Shown in pieces: positions 8,192 to 15,626 of a stretch of DNA of 31,188 bases. The notes under the pieces are model-generated. The model was not told where the DNA came from. It saw only the letters and a program-made list of their open reading frames with translations, and made no database searches. This stretch comes from a virus: the IMG/VR virus record IMGVR_UViG_3300027963_000221, positions 1 through 31,188 of that record; one strand, written 5' to 3'. The position numbers and the translations under genes were made by a program. Within the stretch, counting starts at the first letter, position 1. Each line of letters starts with the position of its first letter.

Positions 8192-9157
8192 ATGGCATAT
8201 GTAAACGGCGGCACAACTATTCGGGCAGACATCAGCCAAGCGTTGATCGAAGCTCCTCAAGCCGACATCGGTTTGATCGGTTCGCAACTCCTCCCCTTGC
8301 AGAATGTAGATGCAAAGGCTGGAACATACCTCAAAGTTCAGTTGGCTGGTGGGGAACTCTTGACCAACAATGCTCTAGCTCGTGAAAGCGGCTCGAGCTA
8401 TTCTCGTGGCATCCGTTCCTTCAGCTCGGCAAACTACGCAACGAACGAGGTAGGTCTAGAAGAGCTAATTCCGGATGATGCGGCCAAGGACTTAAATCGT
8501 TTCTTCGCCTACGAGTCTGAAACAGCAAAGTTCTTGCTCCGTCAGTTGAAGCTCTCCCACGAGAAGCGGGTATCCGATCTTCTCTGGAACGCAACGACTC
8601 CCTTCACCATCGCCGATCAAACTCGTGCAGTTGCCTACACCCAAGCCTTAGTGGCAACGGTTGATGTAGCTCGTGATGTGGCGACGGCTAAATTGGCTCT
8701 TGCCCAATATGGTTACGAAGCGAATTGCGTTGCGATGTCTGCCAATGTGTTTGAGTTGATCAGACGCTCGACCCTCCTCCAGAATCAGTTCTTCGGAGTT
8801 ATCTCGAATACTGGTGCTAGGTTGTTGAGCGAAGCTGAAATTGCGGCGGCTCTAGGAATCCAGAACTTGCTCGTAGGCCGTGCGGCTTACAACACCGCTG
8901 GCAAGAACAAAACCTATTCTGGTTCGTTCGTTGTTCCAGATACTAAGATCATCGTAGGTCAGATTGCTGGTGGTGAGTTCACCGCTGGTGGAATCGGACG
9001 CACCTTGGTCTGGTCGGGTGACTCGGCTGGTGGTTTCGTCTCTGAAAGCTATCGTGACGAAGCTCGCCGTAGCCAAGTGTTGCGGGTGCGTATGAACACC
9101 GATGAGGTCGTGATTGACCCGAATGCGGCGGTTCGTATCACCACAAACTTCGCCTAA
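8192..9157 (+). CDS. Major capsid protein (HK97-fold, lambda gpE-like)
   Basis: This 321-residue protein has the size, position and composition of a major capsid protein. An N-terminal arm (ADISQALIEAPQADIGLIG) precedes the LLPLQNVDAKAGTYLKV segment, an acidic spine-helix region (FAYESETAKFLLRQLKLSHE), and a C-terminal part with VPDTKIIVGQ and ARRSQVLRVRMNTDEVV, typical of P-domain/A-domain strands in this fold. It follows the decoration protein and is closed by a strong terminator, consistent with very high expression. The start at ATATATGGC lacks a strong Shine-Dalgarno sequence; only a weak AAAGAAAGA lies upstream. It is the candidate substrate for the glycan genes downstream, by position only. 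Confidence 0.85.
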   Translation: MAYVNGGTTIRADISQALIEAPQADIGLIGSQLLPLQNVDAKAGTYLKVQLAGGELLTNNALARESGSSYSRGIRSFSSANYATNEVGLEELIPDDAAKDLNRFFAYESETAKFLLRQLKLSHEKRVSDLLWNATTPFTIADQTRAVAYTQALVATVDVARDVATAKLALAQYGYEANCVAMSANVFELIRRSTLLQNQFFGVISNTGARLLSEAEIAAALGIQNLLVGRAAYNTAGKNKTYSGSFVVPDTKIIVGQIAGGEFTAGGIGRTLVWSGDSAGGFVSESYRDEARRSQVLRVRMNTDEVVIDPNAAVRITTNFA

Positions 9158-9183
9158 AGAATTGTTGGTTGTTTCATAGGAAT

Positions 9184-9219
9184 GGGGGGAGGGCGAAAGC
9201 TCTCCCCCCTTTTCTTTTT
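9184..9219 (+). terminator. Strong rho-independent terminator after the capsid gene
   Basis: An 11-bp GC-rich stem (GGGGGGAG plus GGC, with one G-T pair) closes on a GAAA tetraloop at 9195-9198; the right arm ends at 9209 and TTTTCTTTTT follows. The C(GAAA)G loop is an extra-stable GNRA type. It sits 26 nt after the capsid stop and separates the head genes from the glycan-modification island, so it should make head transcripts much more abundant than what follows. Confidence 0.92.
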
Positions 9220-9259
9220 GACATCCTTATGAACTAAAATCCTCAACCTCGAAATCCCC

Positions 9260-10912
9260 TTGAAATATCCTATCTCCACCTATTTAATTGCAGGCAATGA
9301 AGAAGAATACATTGGCCGATGTTTGGAAAGTTTCAAACCCATTTCAGCGGAGCTTGTTGTCTGCATCGCTAGGGGGAATCTTGTCCCAGACAAAACAGAA
9401 GAAATTGCAAAAGCTCTGGGTGCGAAAATCGTTCACTACCAGAATCAAAGAACTGATTGGCCTCACATAGACGATTTTGCTACGGCAAGGAACACGGCTC
9501 TTGGTGCGTGTTCAAACGAGTGGTGTTTATGGGTAGATGCTGACGATGTAATGGCCGAGGATGGGGCAAAGGTTGTCGAAGAAGCTATTGACCTTGCCGT
9601 TGAGAAAGACGCTCATTTAGTAGCGTTAAAATATTGGGTTGAAAATGCTGGTTTGTTGCCCCTCCGAGAAGAAATCTCCAAGAGGGGGACTTGTAATTGG
9701 AAGAACCGAGTCCACGAAATGCTTGTTACTAAAGAGCCAAACAAGACTATTGGGCTAGATAAGATTTTCAGAATCCACAAACCTAACGGCTATAAGGCCA
9801 AAAGTGCGGAAAGGAACTTTAACATTTTAGCCGACACGCTTTCCACCGCCCCCAACGCCCTTTACTACCAAGCACAAGAATACTTCCTATCAAATCAGAT
9901 GGACAAGTGTATTGATTCTAGCTTGCGAGCCTTAGCCTTTTCAGAGCTAGAGGATACGCTTCGCTATGATGTGCTTTGCAATCTTGGCCGATGCGTTCCA
10001 GACAATGAGAGGCTTTCTTATCTAGGGCAAGCAGTAGCCCTACAACCAGACCGCCGAGAGGCTTATTTTTATATAGCAAACCATTGGGCAGGGAAGGGCA
10101 ACTGGATAAAGACCTACGGCTCGGCAAGGGCTTGTATGACTTTGCATAGACCTAAAACCCACTACTGGAATCTTGTCGAAGCAATCTACAACTGGCAAGC
10201 GATGGACTTATACGAGACGGCTTCGGTGTGTGTGGGAGAGGATGGCGAAGCTGAAAAGATTAAGAAGATGCGACCCGCCCCCAAGATCAGCATTATCCAC
10301 GCAACCAAGGGGAGGCCGCAAGTAGCTTGGCAAAGACGCTGGCAATGGCTTTCCCTAGCCCAAAAACCCCTAGAGGTTGAATGGTTGTTTATGGTAGATC
10401 ACGATGAGGCCGTTGACTACACCCCCCACCAAGCAATCCGAGTGAATCCCGGAGGCATCGTCAACGCTTGGAACGCAGGGGCAAAGTTAGCCAAAGGGGA
10501 TATCATCATTCAAATGAGCGATGACTGGACACCACCCCGCCATTGGGATGCCCTAATTTCGACCGCTATGGGGGATACAGCGGGGGAGAAAGTGCTGGCA
10601 GTATCAGATGGCCTACGACAAGACAAACTCCTTTGTATGGCGATTCTGACGCAATCGAGGCTCAAGAAGCAAGGGCATCTATTCCACCCCGACTACCAAG
10701 ACTCGGACGGCATTTACTCGGATAACGAGTTCACGGATAGAGCCTATGCAGAACAAGCCGTGGTTGATGCTAGACATATCCAGTTTAAGCACGATAACCC
10801 TATGTTTACTGGCGGCCAACCAGACGAACAACTAAAGAACCACAACAAGCCGGAGTTCTACGAGAAAGGAAAAGCAATCTATGAAAAACGCAAAACAAAT
10901 AATTGGATGTAG
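9260..10912 (+). CDS. Two-domain glycosyltransferase (GT2-like N-terminal, second GT-A-like C-terminal)
   Basis: Residues 1 to about 180 match a family 2 glycosyltransferase: ISTYLIAGNEEEYIGRCLES, a DDFATARNTAL helix, and the metal/nucleotide-sugar box WVDADD (Asp93-Asp96). Residues about 185-325 are helical and repeat-like (YYQAQEYFLSNQMDKCIDSS, ALQPDRREAYFYIANHW), similar to TPRs. From about 337 a second GT-A-like domain begins (PKISIIHATKGRP) with MVDHDE near 378-383 and MSDDWTPP near 419-426. At 550 residues it could transfer two sugars in sequence. The start is TTG at 9260, because the frame is closed at 9230-9232 and no ATG is available; there is no clear Shine-Dalgarno sequence. The target is unknown. 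Confidence 0.82.
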   Translation: MKYPISTYLIAGNEEEYIGRCLESFKPISAELVVCIARGNLVPDKTEEIAKALGAKIVHYQNQRTDWPHIDDFATARNTALGACSNEWCLWVDADDVMAEDGAKVVEEAIDLAVEKDAHLVALKYWVENAGLLPLREEISKRGTCNWKNRVHEMLVTKEPNKTIGLDKIFRIHKPNGYKAKSAERNFNILADTLSTAPNALYYQAQEYFLSNQMDKCIDSSLRALAFSELEDTLRYDVLCNLGRCVPDNERLSYLGQAVALQPDRREAYFYIANHWAGKGNWIKTYGSARACMTLHRPKTHYWNLVEAIYNWQAMDLYETASVCVGEDGEAEKIKKMRPAPKISIIHATKGRPQVAWQRRWQWLSLAQKPLEVEWLFMVDHDEAVDYTPHQAIRVNPGGIVNAWNAGAKLAKGDIIIQMSDDWTPPRHWDALISTAMGDTAGEKVLAVSDGLRQDKLLCMAILTQSRLKKQGHLFHPDYQDSDGIYSDNEFTDRAYAEQAVVDARHIQFKHDNPMFTGGQPDEQLKNHNKPEFYEKGKAIYEKRKTNNWM

Positions 10913-11135
10913 GAAAGCAAAAAAGTGGGAAGATACCAGCGGGCTCGGTATGATTAAATTCGGGAAGTCTCGCCCCGACCCCACCAAGTATGTGAAGGTT
11001 GATATTACCTATGACGAAAAAGCGGAGAAAGATTTGTATGAGTGCGGGATGATTGCGTTGAAGCACGACAAGGAAGCTGTCATTCAATATGTGATTGTTA
11101 AGGCTCTTACTGGGTACGCAAAGTGCAAGAAATAA
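10881..11135 (+). CDS. Hypothetical protein in the glycan island (84 aa)
   Basis: This 84-residue basic protein is not recognised. It overlaps the end of the two-domain glycosyltransferase by 32 nt and the start of the methyltransferase-like gene by 13 nt, so it is translationally coupled on both sides. The ATG at 10881 has AAAGGA about 10 nt upstream. A second in-frame ATG at 10950 would give a 61-residue form starting MIKFGKSRPDPTKYVKVDI, which looks like the beginning of the folded part. The C-terminus is helical and Lys-rich (KALTGYAKCKK). Confidence 0.6.
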   Translation: MKNAKQIIGCRKAKKWEDTSGLGMIKFGKSRPDPTKYVKVDITYDEKAEKDLYECGMIALKHDKEAVIQYVIVKALTGYAKCKK

Positions 11136-11734
11136 GCATCCACGACCCCTTTGGCCAAGCCCTTTCAAAATATAGCGACGGGCTTGAGGTTGGGTTAGAG
11201 ATCGGGGGAGGAACTGGGGATGGCTCAACTCAATGTATCAGAACCAAAAAGCTATTCAGCATTGAGAACCACCCAGACCGCATAGGCCGTCATTCGATGA
11301 ACCTATCTGCAAGAGGTGGTGTTGCCATCAACGGCACGGCAACCCTATCAAAGCTCTGGATGAACAAGAACGACATCGAGCAATTCTATCGAACCACCAA
11401 AACAAATCTCAACCAATACCCACTCGAAACAGTTCTGGGCTGGCACAATGTCTGCCTAGAAACCGCCTTTCCTTATTCAACCAACGCCATCGAGGACATT
11501 CACTTTGAGCATAATGTAGACTTTGATTTTGTGCTAATTGATGGTTCGCCATTTTCGGGTGAGGCAGAATTGCGTTGCGTCCGTCCCTTCCTAGCAGATA
11601 AGGCAATCATCGCACTAGACGATGTGAACGACATAAAGAACCACACCAACTACCACAAGCTCAAGGGATTTGCCAAACTGCTCTGGGAGGATTTAACCCT
11701 CCGCAACGGCTCGGCCATCTTCCAATTATGCTAA
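11123..11734 (+). CDS. Class I SAM methyltransferase-like protein
   Basis: The 203-residue protein has the outline of a small Rossmann-fold methyltransferase of the Methyltransf_24 kind. The SAM-binding loop is GLEIGGGTGDGST (about 24-36), followed by a strand with FSIENHPDR at the motif II position and a late DFVLIDGSPFSGEAELR (about 133-149) where these enzymes have an acidic post-motif strand, then IIALDDVND. This family is often found with glycosyltransferases and may methylate sugars. GTG at 11123 is the only start giving the full domain, and it overlaps the upstream gene. Flanking genes suggest a role in completing the same glycan. Confidence 0.65.
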   Translation: MQEISIHDPFGQALSKYSDGLEVGLEIGGGTGDGSTQCIRTKKLFSIENHPDRIGRHSMNLSARGGVAINGTATLSKLWMNKNDIEQFYRTTKTNLNQYPLETVLGWHNVCLETAFPYSTNAIEDIHFEHNVDFDFVLIDGSPFSGEAELRCVRPFLADKAIIALDDVNDIKNHTNYHKLKGFAKLLWEDLTLRNGSAIFQLC

Positions 11735-12495
11735 CCATCTTTACCATCGTCCTCAATGGGATGCCCTACATCCAAAGGCATCTAGCAGAGTTTCAGAAGT
11801 TAAAGATTCCGTGGGAGTGGAGGATTGTCGAGGGAGTGGCCGAGCCTCTTGGATGCACCCGCTGGTGCAAGCAAGTTCCAGAGAAGTACCATAAGAACTT
11901 TGTGAGCGTGGATGGAACGCACGAATATCTTGAGAGCATTAGGGGCAAGAATGTTTCAGTCTATTGGCAAGCAAAGCCCTTCCTCGGCAAGCTAGCGATG
12001 ATTAACGAGGCATTGAAGGGGGTGGAGAATGGCGTTGTGATGGAGATTGATTCCGATGAGATATGGAGAGCCGACCAGCTAGAAGCAATCTTTGGGCATC
12101 TCAAGGGTTGCGAGGAAGGGCGAGCGATGCAGTTCCATTGCAATTATTATGTGGGGCAGAATAAAAAAGTTGTGACTAGGGAAGGATTTGGTTCGCATTG
12201 GTACGAATGGTTTAGGGCTTGGAAGTGGGGCAAGGATGTTCACTTTATCAGCCACGAACCGCCCAAACTTAATGTCCAGTCGATGATGATTCCGAGGGGA
12301 GTGACAGAAACTTGGGGGCTAACCTTCGACCACTTCGCCTACGCCATAAAGGAGCAAGCCCAATTCAAGGAAGATTTCTATGGGTATAAGGGGCTAGTCG
12401 AGGGATGGGAAAGGCTACAACAAACCACTAACCCAGTTAGGTTGAGAGATTATTTACCATTTATAACAGATAAGAGCGTTGCCGATGAGTGTTAA
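11728..12495 (+). CDS. Glycosyltransferase family 2-like protein
   Basis: This 255-residue protein starts like a GT-A glycosyltransferase (MLTIFTIVLNGMPYIQRHLA) and has the DxD-type box MEIDSDE (Asp108-Glu111) after the helix LGKLAMINEALKGVENGVV. The second half, with many aromatic and His residues (HWYEWFRAWKWG, TFDHFAYAIKEQAQFKEDFY), resembles the acceptor-side region of phage and bacterial GT2 relatives. It overlaps the methyltransferase-like gene by 7 nt and the GT9-like gene by 11 nt, so the four genes probably form one translational unit. Confidence 0.72.
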   Translation: MLTIFTIVLNGMPYIQRHLAEFQKLKIPWEWRIVEGVAEPLGCTRWCKQVPEKYHKNFVSVDGTHEYLESIRGKNVSVYWQAKPFLGKLAMINEALKGVENGVVMEIDSDEIWRADQLEAIFGHLKGCEEGRAMQFHCNYYVGQNKKVVTREGFGSHWYEWFRAWKWGKDVHFISHEPPKLNVQSMMIPRGVTETWGLTFDHFAYAIKEQAQFKEDFYGYKGLVEGWERLQQTTNPVRLRDYLPFITDKSVADEC

Positions 12496-13156
12496 AACTA
12501 TTAAGTATTCGCAGAGGTTGGGGGATGTGCTTCGTTGCTTGCCAGCCGCCAAACATCTAGCCGACCAAGGCCACGAAGTTTTCTTTGATTGCTTGCCTCA
12601 ATATCATTCAGTCTTTGATTTAGTTAGTTATGTGAAGGCCGGAAGCAAGGGGGATATTATTGATTTGGAAGTATGGCCAAATCGTTATGAGGAATATCGC
12701 AAGAGCAAAAGAAGTTGGACTGATTTTGTGTATAGCCATCCAGAGATTAAGGATGCAGATAAGACGAACATTATTTTAGATAAGCTGGACGATAAACCAG
12801 CCGAGGGACTTCCAGAGACTTACAATCTAGTGGCCGCCTTTGGCAATAGTCAAGGATTCTATCGCAATCCTCTCGACATAATCACCAAGGCAAGAACTGA
12901 TATGGGCAAGGACAACTTCTATGTGATGACCCCACCAGAGATTCAGATTCAAGGACTTTCTACCTATACCGCACCAAGTGTTTCAGAGATGGCGAAGGCA
13001 ATCAGAGGGGCAAAAGATTTCTGGGCTATCAATAGCACCCCGATCATTCTTGCGTCAGTAGTGAGAAGGGGCAAACCTACTGCCTTCTTCCCCCAAAAGA
13101 ACGAGTGGGAAACTGATAATATTTTCGACTTTGAGGGTATGTTTAGGATGGATTGA
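12485..13156 (+). CDS. GT9-like (heptosyltransferase-type) glycosyltransferase
   Basis: The N-terminus IKYSQRLGDVLRCLPAAKHL followed by GHEVFFDC matches the opening of GT9 (ADP-heptose:LPS heptosyltransferase-like) proteins, and the C-terminal part has SEMAKAIRGAKDFWAINSTP and ASVVRRGKPTAFF, like their nucleotide-sugar-binding half. At 223 residues it is shorter than bacterial GT9 enzymes (about 350). ATG 12485 is preferred over TTG 12479. Its stop codon lies inside the TTGACA element before the next gene. It is the last gene of the glycan island. The donor sugar cannot be deduced. Confidence 0.6.
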   Translation: MSVKTIKYSQRLGDVLRCLPAAKHLADQGHEVFFDCLPQYHSVFDLVSYVKAGSKGDIIDLEVWPNRYEEYRKSKRSWTDFVYSHPEIKDADKTNIILDKLDDKPAEGLPETYNLVAAFGNSQGFYRNPLDIITKARTDMGKDNFYVMTPPEIQIQGLSTYTAPSVSEMAKAIRGAKDFWAINSTPIILASVVRRGKPTAFFPQKNEWETDNIFDFEGMFRMD

Positions 13157-13172
13157 CATAGGAGGTGATTTT
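13153..13172 (+). promoter_or_regulatory. TTGACA element plus near-perfect Shine-Dalgarno sequence
   Basis: TTGACA (13153-13158) is followed directly by AGGAGGTGAT (13160-13169), a 10-nt match to the anti-Shine-Dalgarno end of 16S rRNA, 7 nt (measured from AGGAGG) before the ATG at 13173. This is the strongest ribosome-binding site in the window and fixes the start of the next gene. The stop codon of the upstream gene (13154-13156) is embedded in the hexamer. Confidence 0.75.
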
Positions 13173-13490
13173 ATGGCTGGAACAATCAGCACCTCCTACT
13201 TTGCAACGGACTTGTCCTATATGATTCAAGACCTATACCAATCCGTTACTGGCTTGGGTTCGTCCTCTGTTTCTGCTTCTGTTACCGACCTATCCACAGC
13301 AAGCGAACTTGAAATAGGCGGGGAGGTATTTAGAGTCACCCAGAGCCTTGTTGTTTTGGCTTCTGGAATCTCTGCCCCAGTTATCGGCTCTCTTTGCACA
13401 GTTAGCGGGGTGGAGCGTATGATCGGAGGATTTTCGCAAAGCACAGATGGCCTTTCCTACACCATCGAACTTGCGGAAATTACAACCTAA
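13173..13490 (+). CDS. Putative head-tail joining protein
   Basis: The 105-residue product has an N-terminal Ser/Thr-rich helical stretch (FATDLSYMIQDLYQSVTGLG) and a C-terminal beta region (LEIGGEVFRVTQSLVVL, SYTIELAEITT). Its position before the tail-completion pair and its beta-rich form suit a head-tail joining (gpFII/stopper-type) protein; sequence evidence alone is weak. The ATG at 13173 is fixed by the strong ribosome-binding site; the frame is open further upstream to 13131, but that would overlap the GT9-like gene. The TAA overlaps the next ATG (TAATG). Confidence 0.6.
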   Translation: MAGTISTSYFATDLSYMIQDLYQSVTGLGSSSVSASVTDLSTASELEIGGEVFRVTQSLVVLASGISAPVIGSLCTVSGVERMIGGFSQSTDGLSYTIELAEITT

Positions 13491-13906
13491 TGGCCTCAAT
13501 AGAGAGGGAGGTTGAGAACGCCCTCCTTAATGTTGTCTCTGGTATTACTGGCGTGAACTTCTTTACTAGCGAGAGGGGAACAGCTCGCACGATGCCTAGC
13601 GTCACGGTTCAATCCACCATCAGCGGAGAGGAGCTTGTGCCTTTCTCTGGTGTATTCAAAGCCCCTGCCTCTATTACCTATGTGGCAAGGGCAGACACTA
13701 CTGCAAGAGCCGACTTCGATGCCAAGTTTTATGACATCCTAGAACAACTCTATCGTGACCCAGACTTGGCAAGCTATCTTACAGCTAATTCAAATATTAC
13801 TTTCTATGTGGCAAAGGTGACTGGGGATAATCCCGCCGTGATAAGTCAAAACCGAACTTGGTCAAGGGCGATGACTTTAGACATCACGGCAACTGCAAAG
13901 AAATGA
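13490..13906 (+). CDS. Tail completion/terminator-like protein, paralogue 1
   Basis: This 138-residue protein starts with a helix (IEREVENALLNVVSGITGVNFF), then PSVTVQSTISGEELVPFSG, a helix around ARADFDAKFYDILEQLYRD, and beta strands ITFYVAKVTGD and TWSRAMTLDITATAK. This alpha/beta pattern fits small tail terminator or tail completion proteins. It shares the whole order with the next gene, so the two are tandem paralogues. It starts in a TAATG overlap with the joining protein gene and ends in an ATGA overlap with its paralogue. Confidence 0.65.
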   Translation: MASIEREVENALLNVVSGITGVNFFTSERGTARTMPSVTVQSTISGEELVPFSGVFKAPASITYVARADTTARADFDAKFYDILEQLYRDPDLASYLTANSNITFYVAKVTGDNPAVISQNRTWSRAMTLDITATAKK

Positions 13907-14394
13907 ACAACAGCGTTCAAATCAATGTGGAGGATGCTTTAGAGAATCTTCTTGCGAACATCCCCAATCTCAATGTCTATAAGACTAATCGGGTGGGGGC
14001 AAAGCTATTCCCATCAGCCACAATCTCGGCATCGGTTGGGGGACAGTTGCTTGGAAACTATACCGGAGTGTATGAAGTAGCCGTTACAATCGACTACTCC
14101 GACACAGCGGCCAAGATTAGCCAAGAGGCTTTTGACTCTGAATACTGTTCAATCTTTGAGGCTTTCTATTCTGAAACCAAGCCCCTCTTTACCAAGATTC
14201 AAAACAATATAGTCGATACAAAGGTTTATACGGCTCGCATTACTGGTCAAACCCCAACCATTAGAACGGCTAAAAGGGCTTGGCAAAGGGGGTTGAAGAT
14301 TAGCCTTATATGCACCCCATCAGAACTAGACGATGGCTTGCGGTCTTTGAACTTCTCACAGAGACAAAACTCAATGTATGTGGCAGTCATTTAA
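13903..14394 (+). CDS. Tail completion/terminator-like protein, paralogue 2
   Basis: The 163-residue product aligns along its length with the preceding protein: VEDALENLLANIPNLNVY against VENALLNVVSGITGVNFF, FPSATISASVGGQLLGNYTG against the corresponding PSVTVQ strand region, and KVYTARITGQTP with KRAWQRGLKISL near the end. It has an extra C-terminal tail of about 25 residues rich in Ser, Asn and Gln. ATG 13903 (ATGA overlap with the previous stop) is preferred over the upstream ATG at 13858, which lies well inside the previous gene. A TTAACA element containing its stop codon follows. Confidence 0.65.
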   Translation: MNNSVQINVEDALENLLANIPNLNVYKTNRVGAKLFPSATISASVGGQLLGNYTGVYEVAVTIDYSDTAAKISQEAFDSEYCSIFEAFYSETKPLFTKIQNNIVDTKVYTARITGQTPTIRTAKRAWQRGLKISLICTPSELDDGLRSLNFSQRQNSMYVAVI

Positions 14395-14410
14395 CAAGGG
14401 ATAAGGCTAT

Positions 14411-15616
14411 ATGGCACTTTCTATTTTAGACGGCAACCAGTCAGCAACTACGCTTTCAACCATTCTTTCAAGTGGGCAACACATCACCGCCCACACGGTT
14501 GTTAGCCTTGGCACTCAAGCGATTACAGATATGCGAAGCGCAGTCAGTGGGAGCGTTGTTTCAATCCCATCTCTCCCAGCCATCTCTGGCACGGTGACGG
14601 CGAATGTTCCGCAAACAACGGTTACTAAGGGCATCGGTCAAGACACGGCATCAATTACTGGAATACCAGTCATTCCAAAATTTATTACTAATAATGGAGG
14701 TGTTGGCGTTATAACAGACCTTCCAATTCAATTTGTTGGAGGAACTGACGATACTTTTCTTAAAAATGTTTTATTCAAAACAGATATAGATGGAGAAAAT
14801 GCGGTGATTGTTGGCGATGCAAACCCTCTCCCCATCTCTGGCACGGTTACTATCGGCTCTGCTCTCCCCGCTGGCACAAACCGAATCGGAGTTGTGACGA
14901 TTGGAGCAGGCACAGTCACCATCGGAGCAGGAACGGCACAGATTGGAAGCGTCACTGCCTCCATCAGCGGTACAGTTCCGATTAGCATTTCCTCTGTTAC
15001 GATTGGCAACTCTATAACCATCGGCTCTTGTGTGACCCACGGCGTGACGATTGCAAATTCGAGCGTAACTGTGAATGGAACATTTTTTCAAAACACGCAA
15101 CCGGTATCTTTATCAACTCTTCCTGCATTAGTCACTGGCACGGCTCAAATTGGTAGCGTCACCGTGGGAAATACTGTTACTATTGCAGGGACAGTCACGG
15201 CCAACCCAACTGGAACTCAAACGATTGCTGGTTCTGTAACGCTAGGAGCAAGCACATCACAAATCGGCGCAGTCACGGCATCCATCTCAAACAGCGTAAC
15301 CATTGGCTCGCTCCCTGCGATTAGTGGGACGGTAACGGCCAACCTAGCAATATCTTCTTCGGCCATTACTTCTGGCAGTTTTACTTCGCTAACTTCGGCC
15401 ACACTAGTTCCTGCAAATACTGCCCGAAAAATGGCCACAGTCTACAATCTAGGAGCAGGGCAGTTATTCGTGAACGCAGGGACAACAGCCACAACGCTTG
15501 GCGGTGGTTTTATGGTGGCACTATCTAGCGGTGATTACTTTGAGTGCGGGTTCACGACCACGACACTTTCGGCCATATATGCAACCGCTGGAACGGCGAG
15601 CTGGGTTAGTCATTAA
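14411..15616 (+). CDS. Repeat-rich beta structural protein with C-terminal jelly-roll-like domain
   Basis: The 401-residue protein has a short helical N-terminus and then many irregular repeats built on SGTVT, TVTIGAGT, AQIGSVTAS and VTIGSLPAISGTVTAN, with Val/Ile/Thr alternating with Gly as in beta-solenoids. The last 80 residues (about 320-401) look like a compact beta domain: LVPANTARKMATVYNLGAGQ, GGGFMVALSSGDYFECGF and a terminal strand. Such domains end many environmental phage surface proteins. It may be a tail or capsid fibre. Repeats produce spurious antisense ORFs here. TTAACA lies 20 nt upstream of the ATG. Confidence 0.65.
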   Translation: MALSILDGNQSATTLSTILSSGQHITAHTVVSLGTQAITDMRSAVSGSVVSIPSLPAISGTVTANVPQTTVTKGIGQDTASITGIPVIPKFITNNGGVGVITDLPIQFVGGTDDTFLKNVLFKTDIDGENAVIVGDANPLPISGTVTIGSALPAGTNRIGVVTIGAGTVTIGAGTAQIGSVTASISGTVPISISSVTIGNSITIGSCVTHGVTIANSSVTVNGTFFQNTQPVSLSTLPALVTGTAQIGSVTVGNTVTIAGTVTANPTGTQTIAGSVTLGASTSQIGAVTASISNSVTIGSLPAISGTVTANLAISSSAITSGSFTSLTSATLVPANTARKMATVYNLGAGQLFVNAGTTATTLGGGFMVALSSGDYFECGFTTTTLSAIYATAGTASWVSH

Positions 15617-15626
15617 GGAGTAGGCG

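Noticed and set aside
9229-9237. Two-codon ORF ATG AAC TAA before the glycosyltransferase
   Set aside because: It is too short to judge and lacks the SD and overlap seen at the 17201 leader.
9218-9240. TTGACA...TAAAAT after the capsid terminator as a sigma-70 promoter
   Set aside because: The spacing between TTGACA and TAAAAT is only 11 nt, far from the usual 17 nt, so it is kept only as part of the TTGACA and ACTAAAAT observations.
10806-11228. 140-codon antisense ORF across the glycan island
   Set aside because: It lies across three overlapping forward genes, and its sequence has no plausible fold.
14728-15100. Two antisense ORFs in the repeat-rich beta protein
   Set aside because: They are by-products of the repeated GTVTIGAG-type codons on the forward strand.
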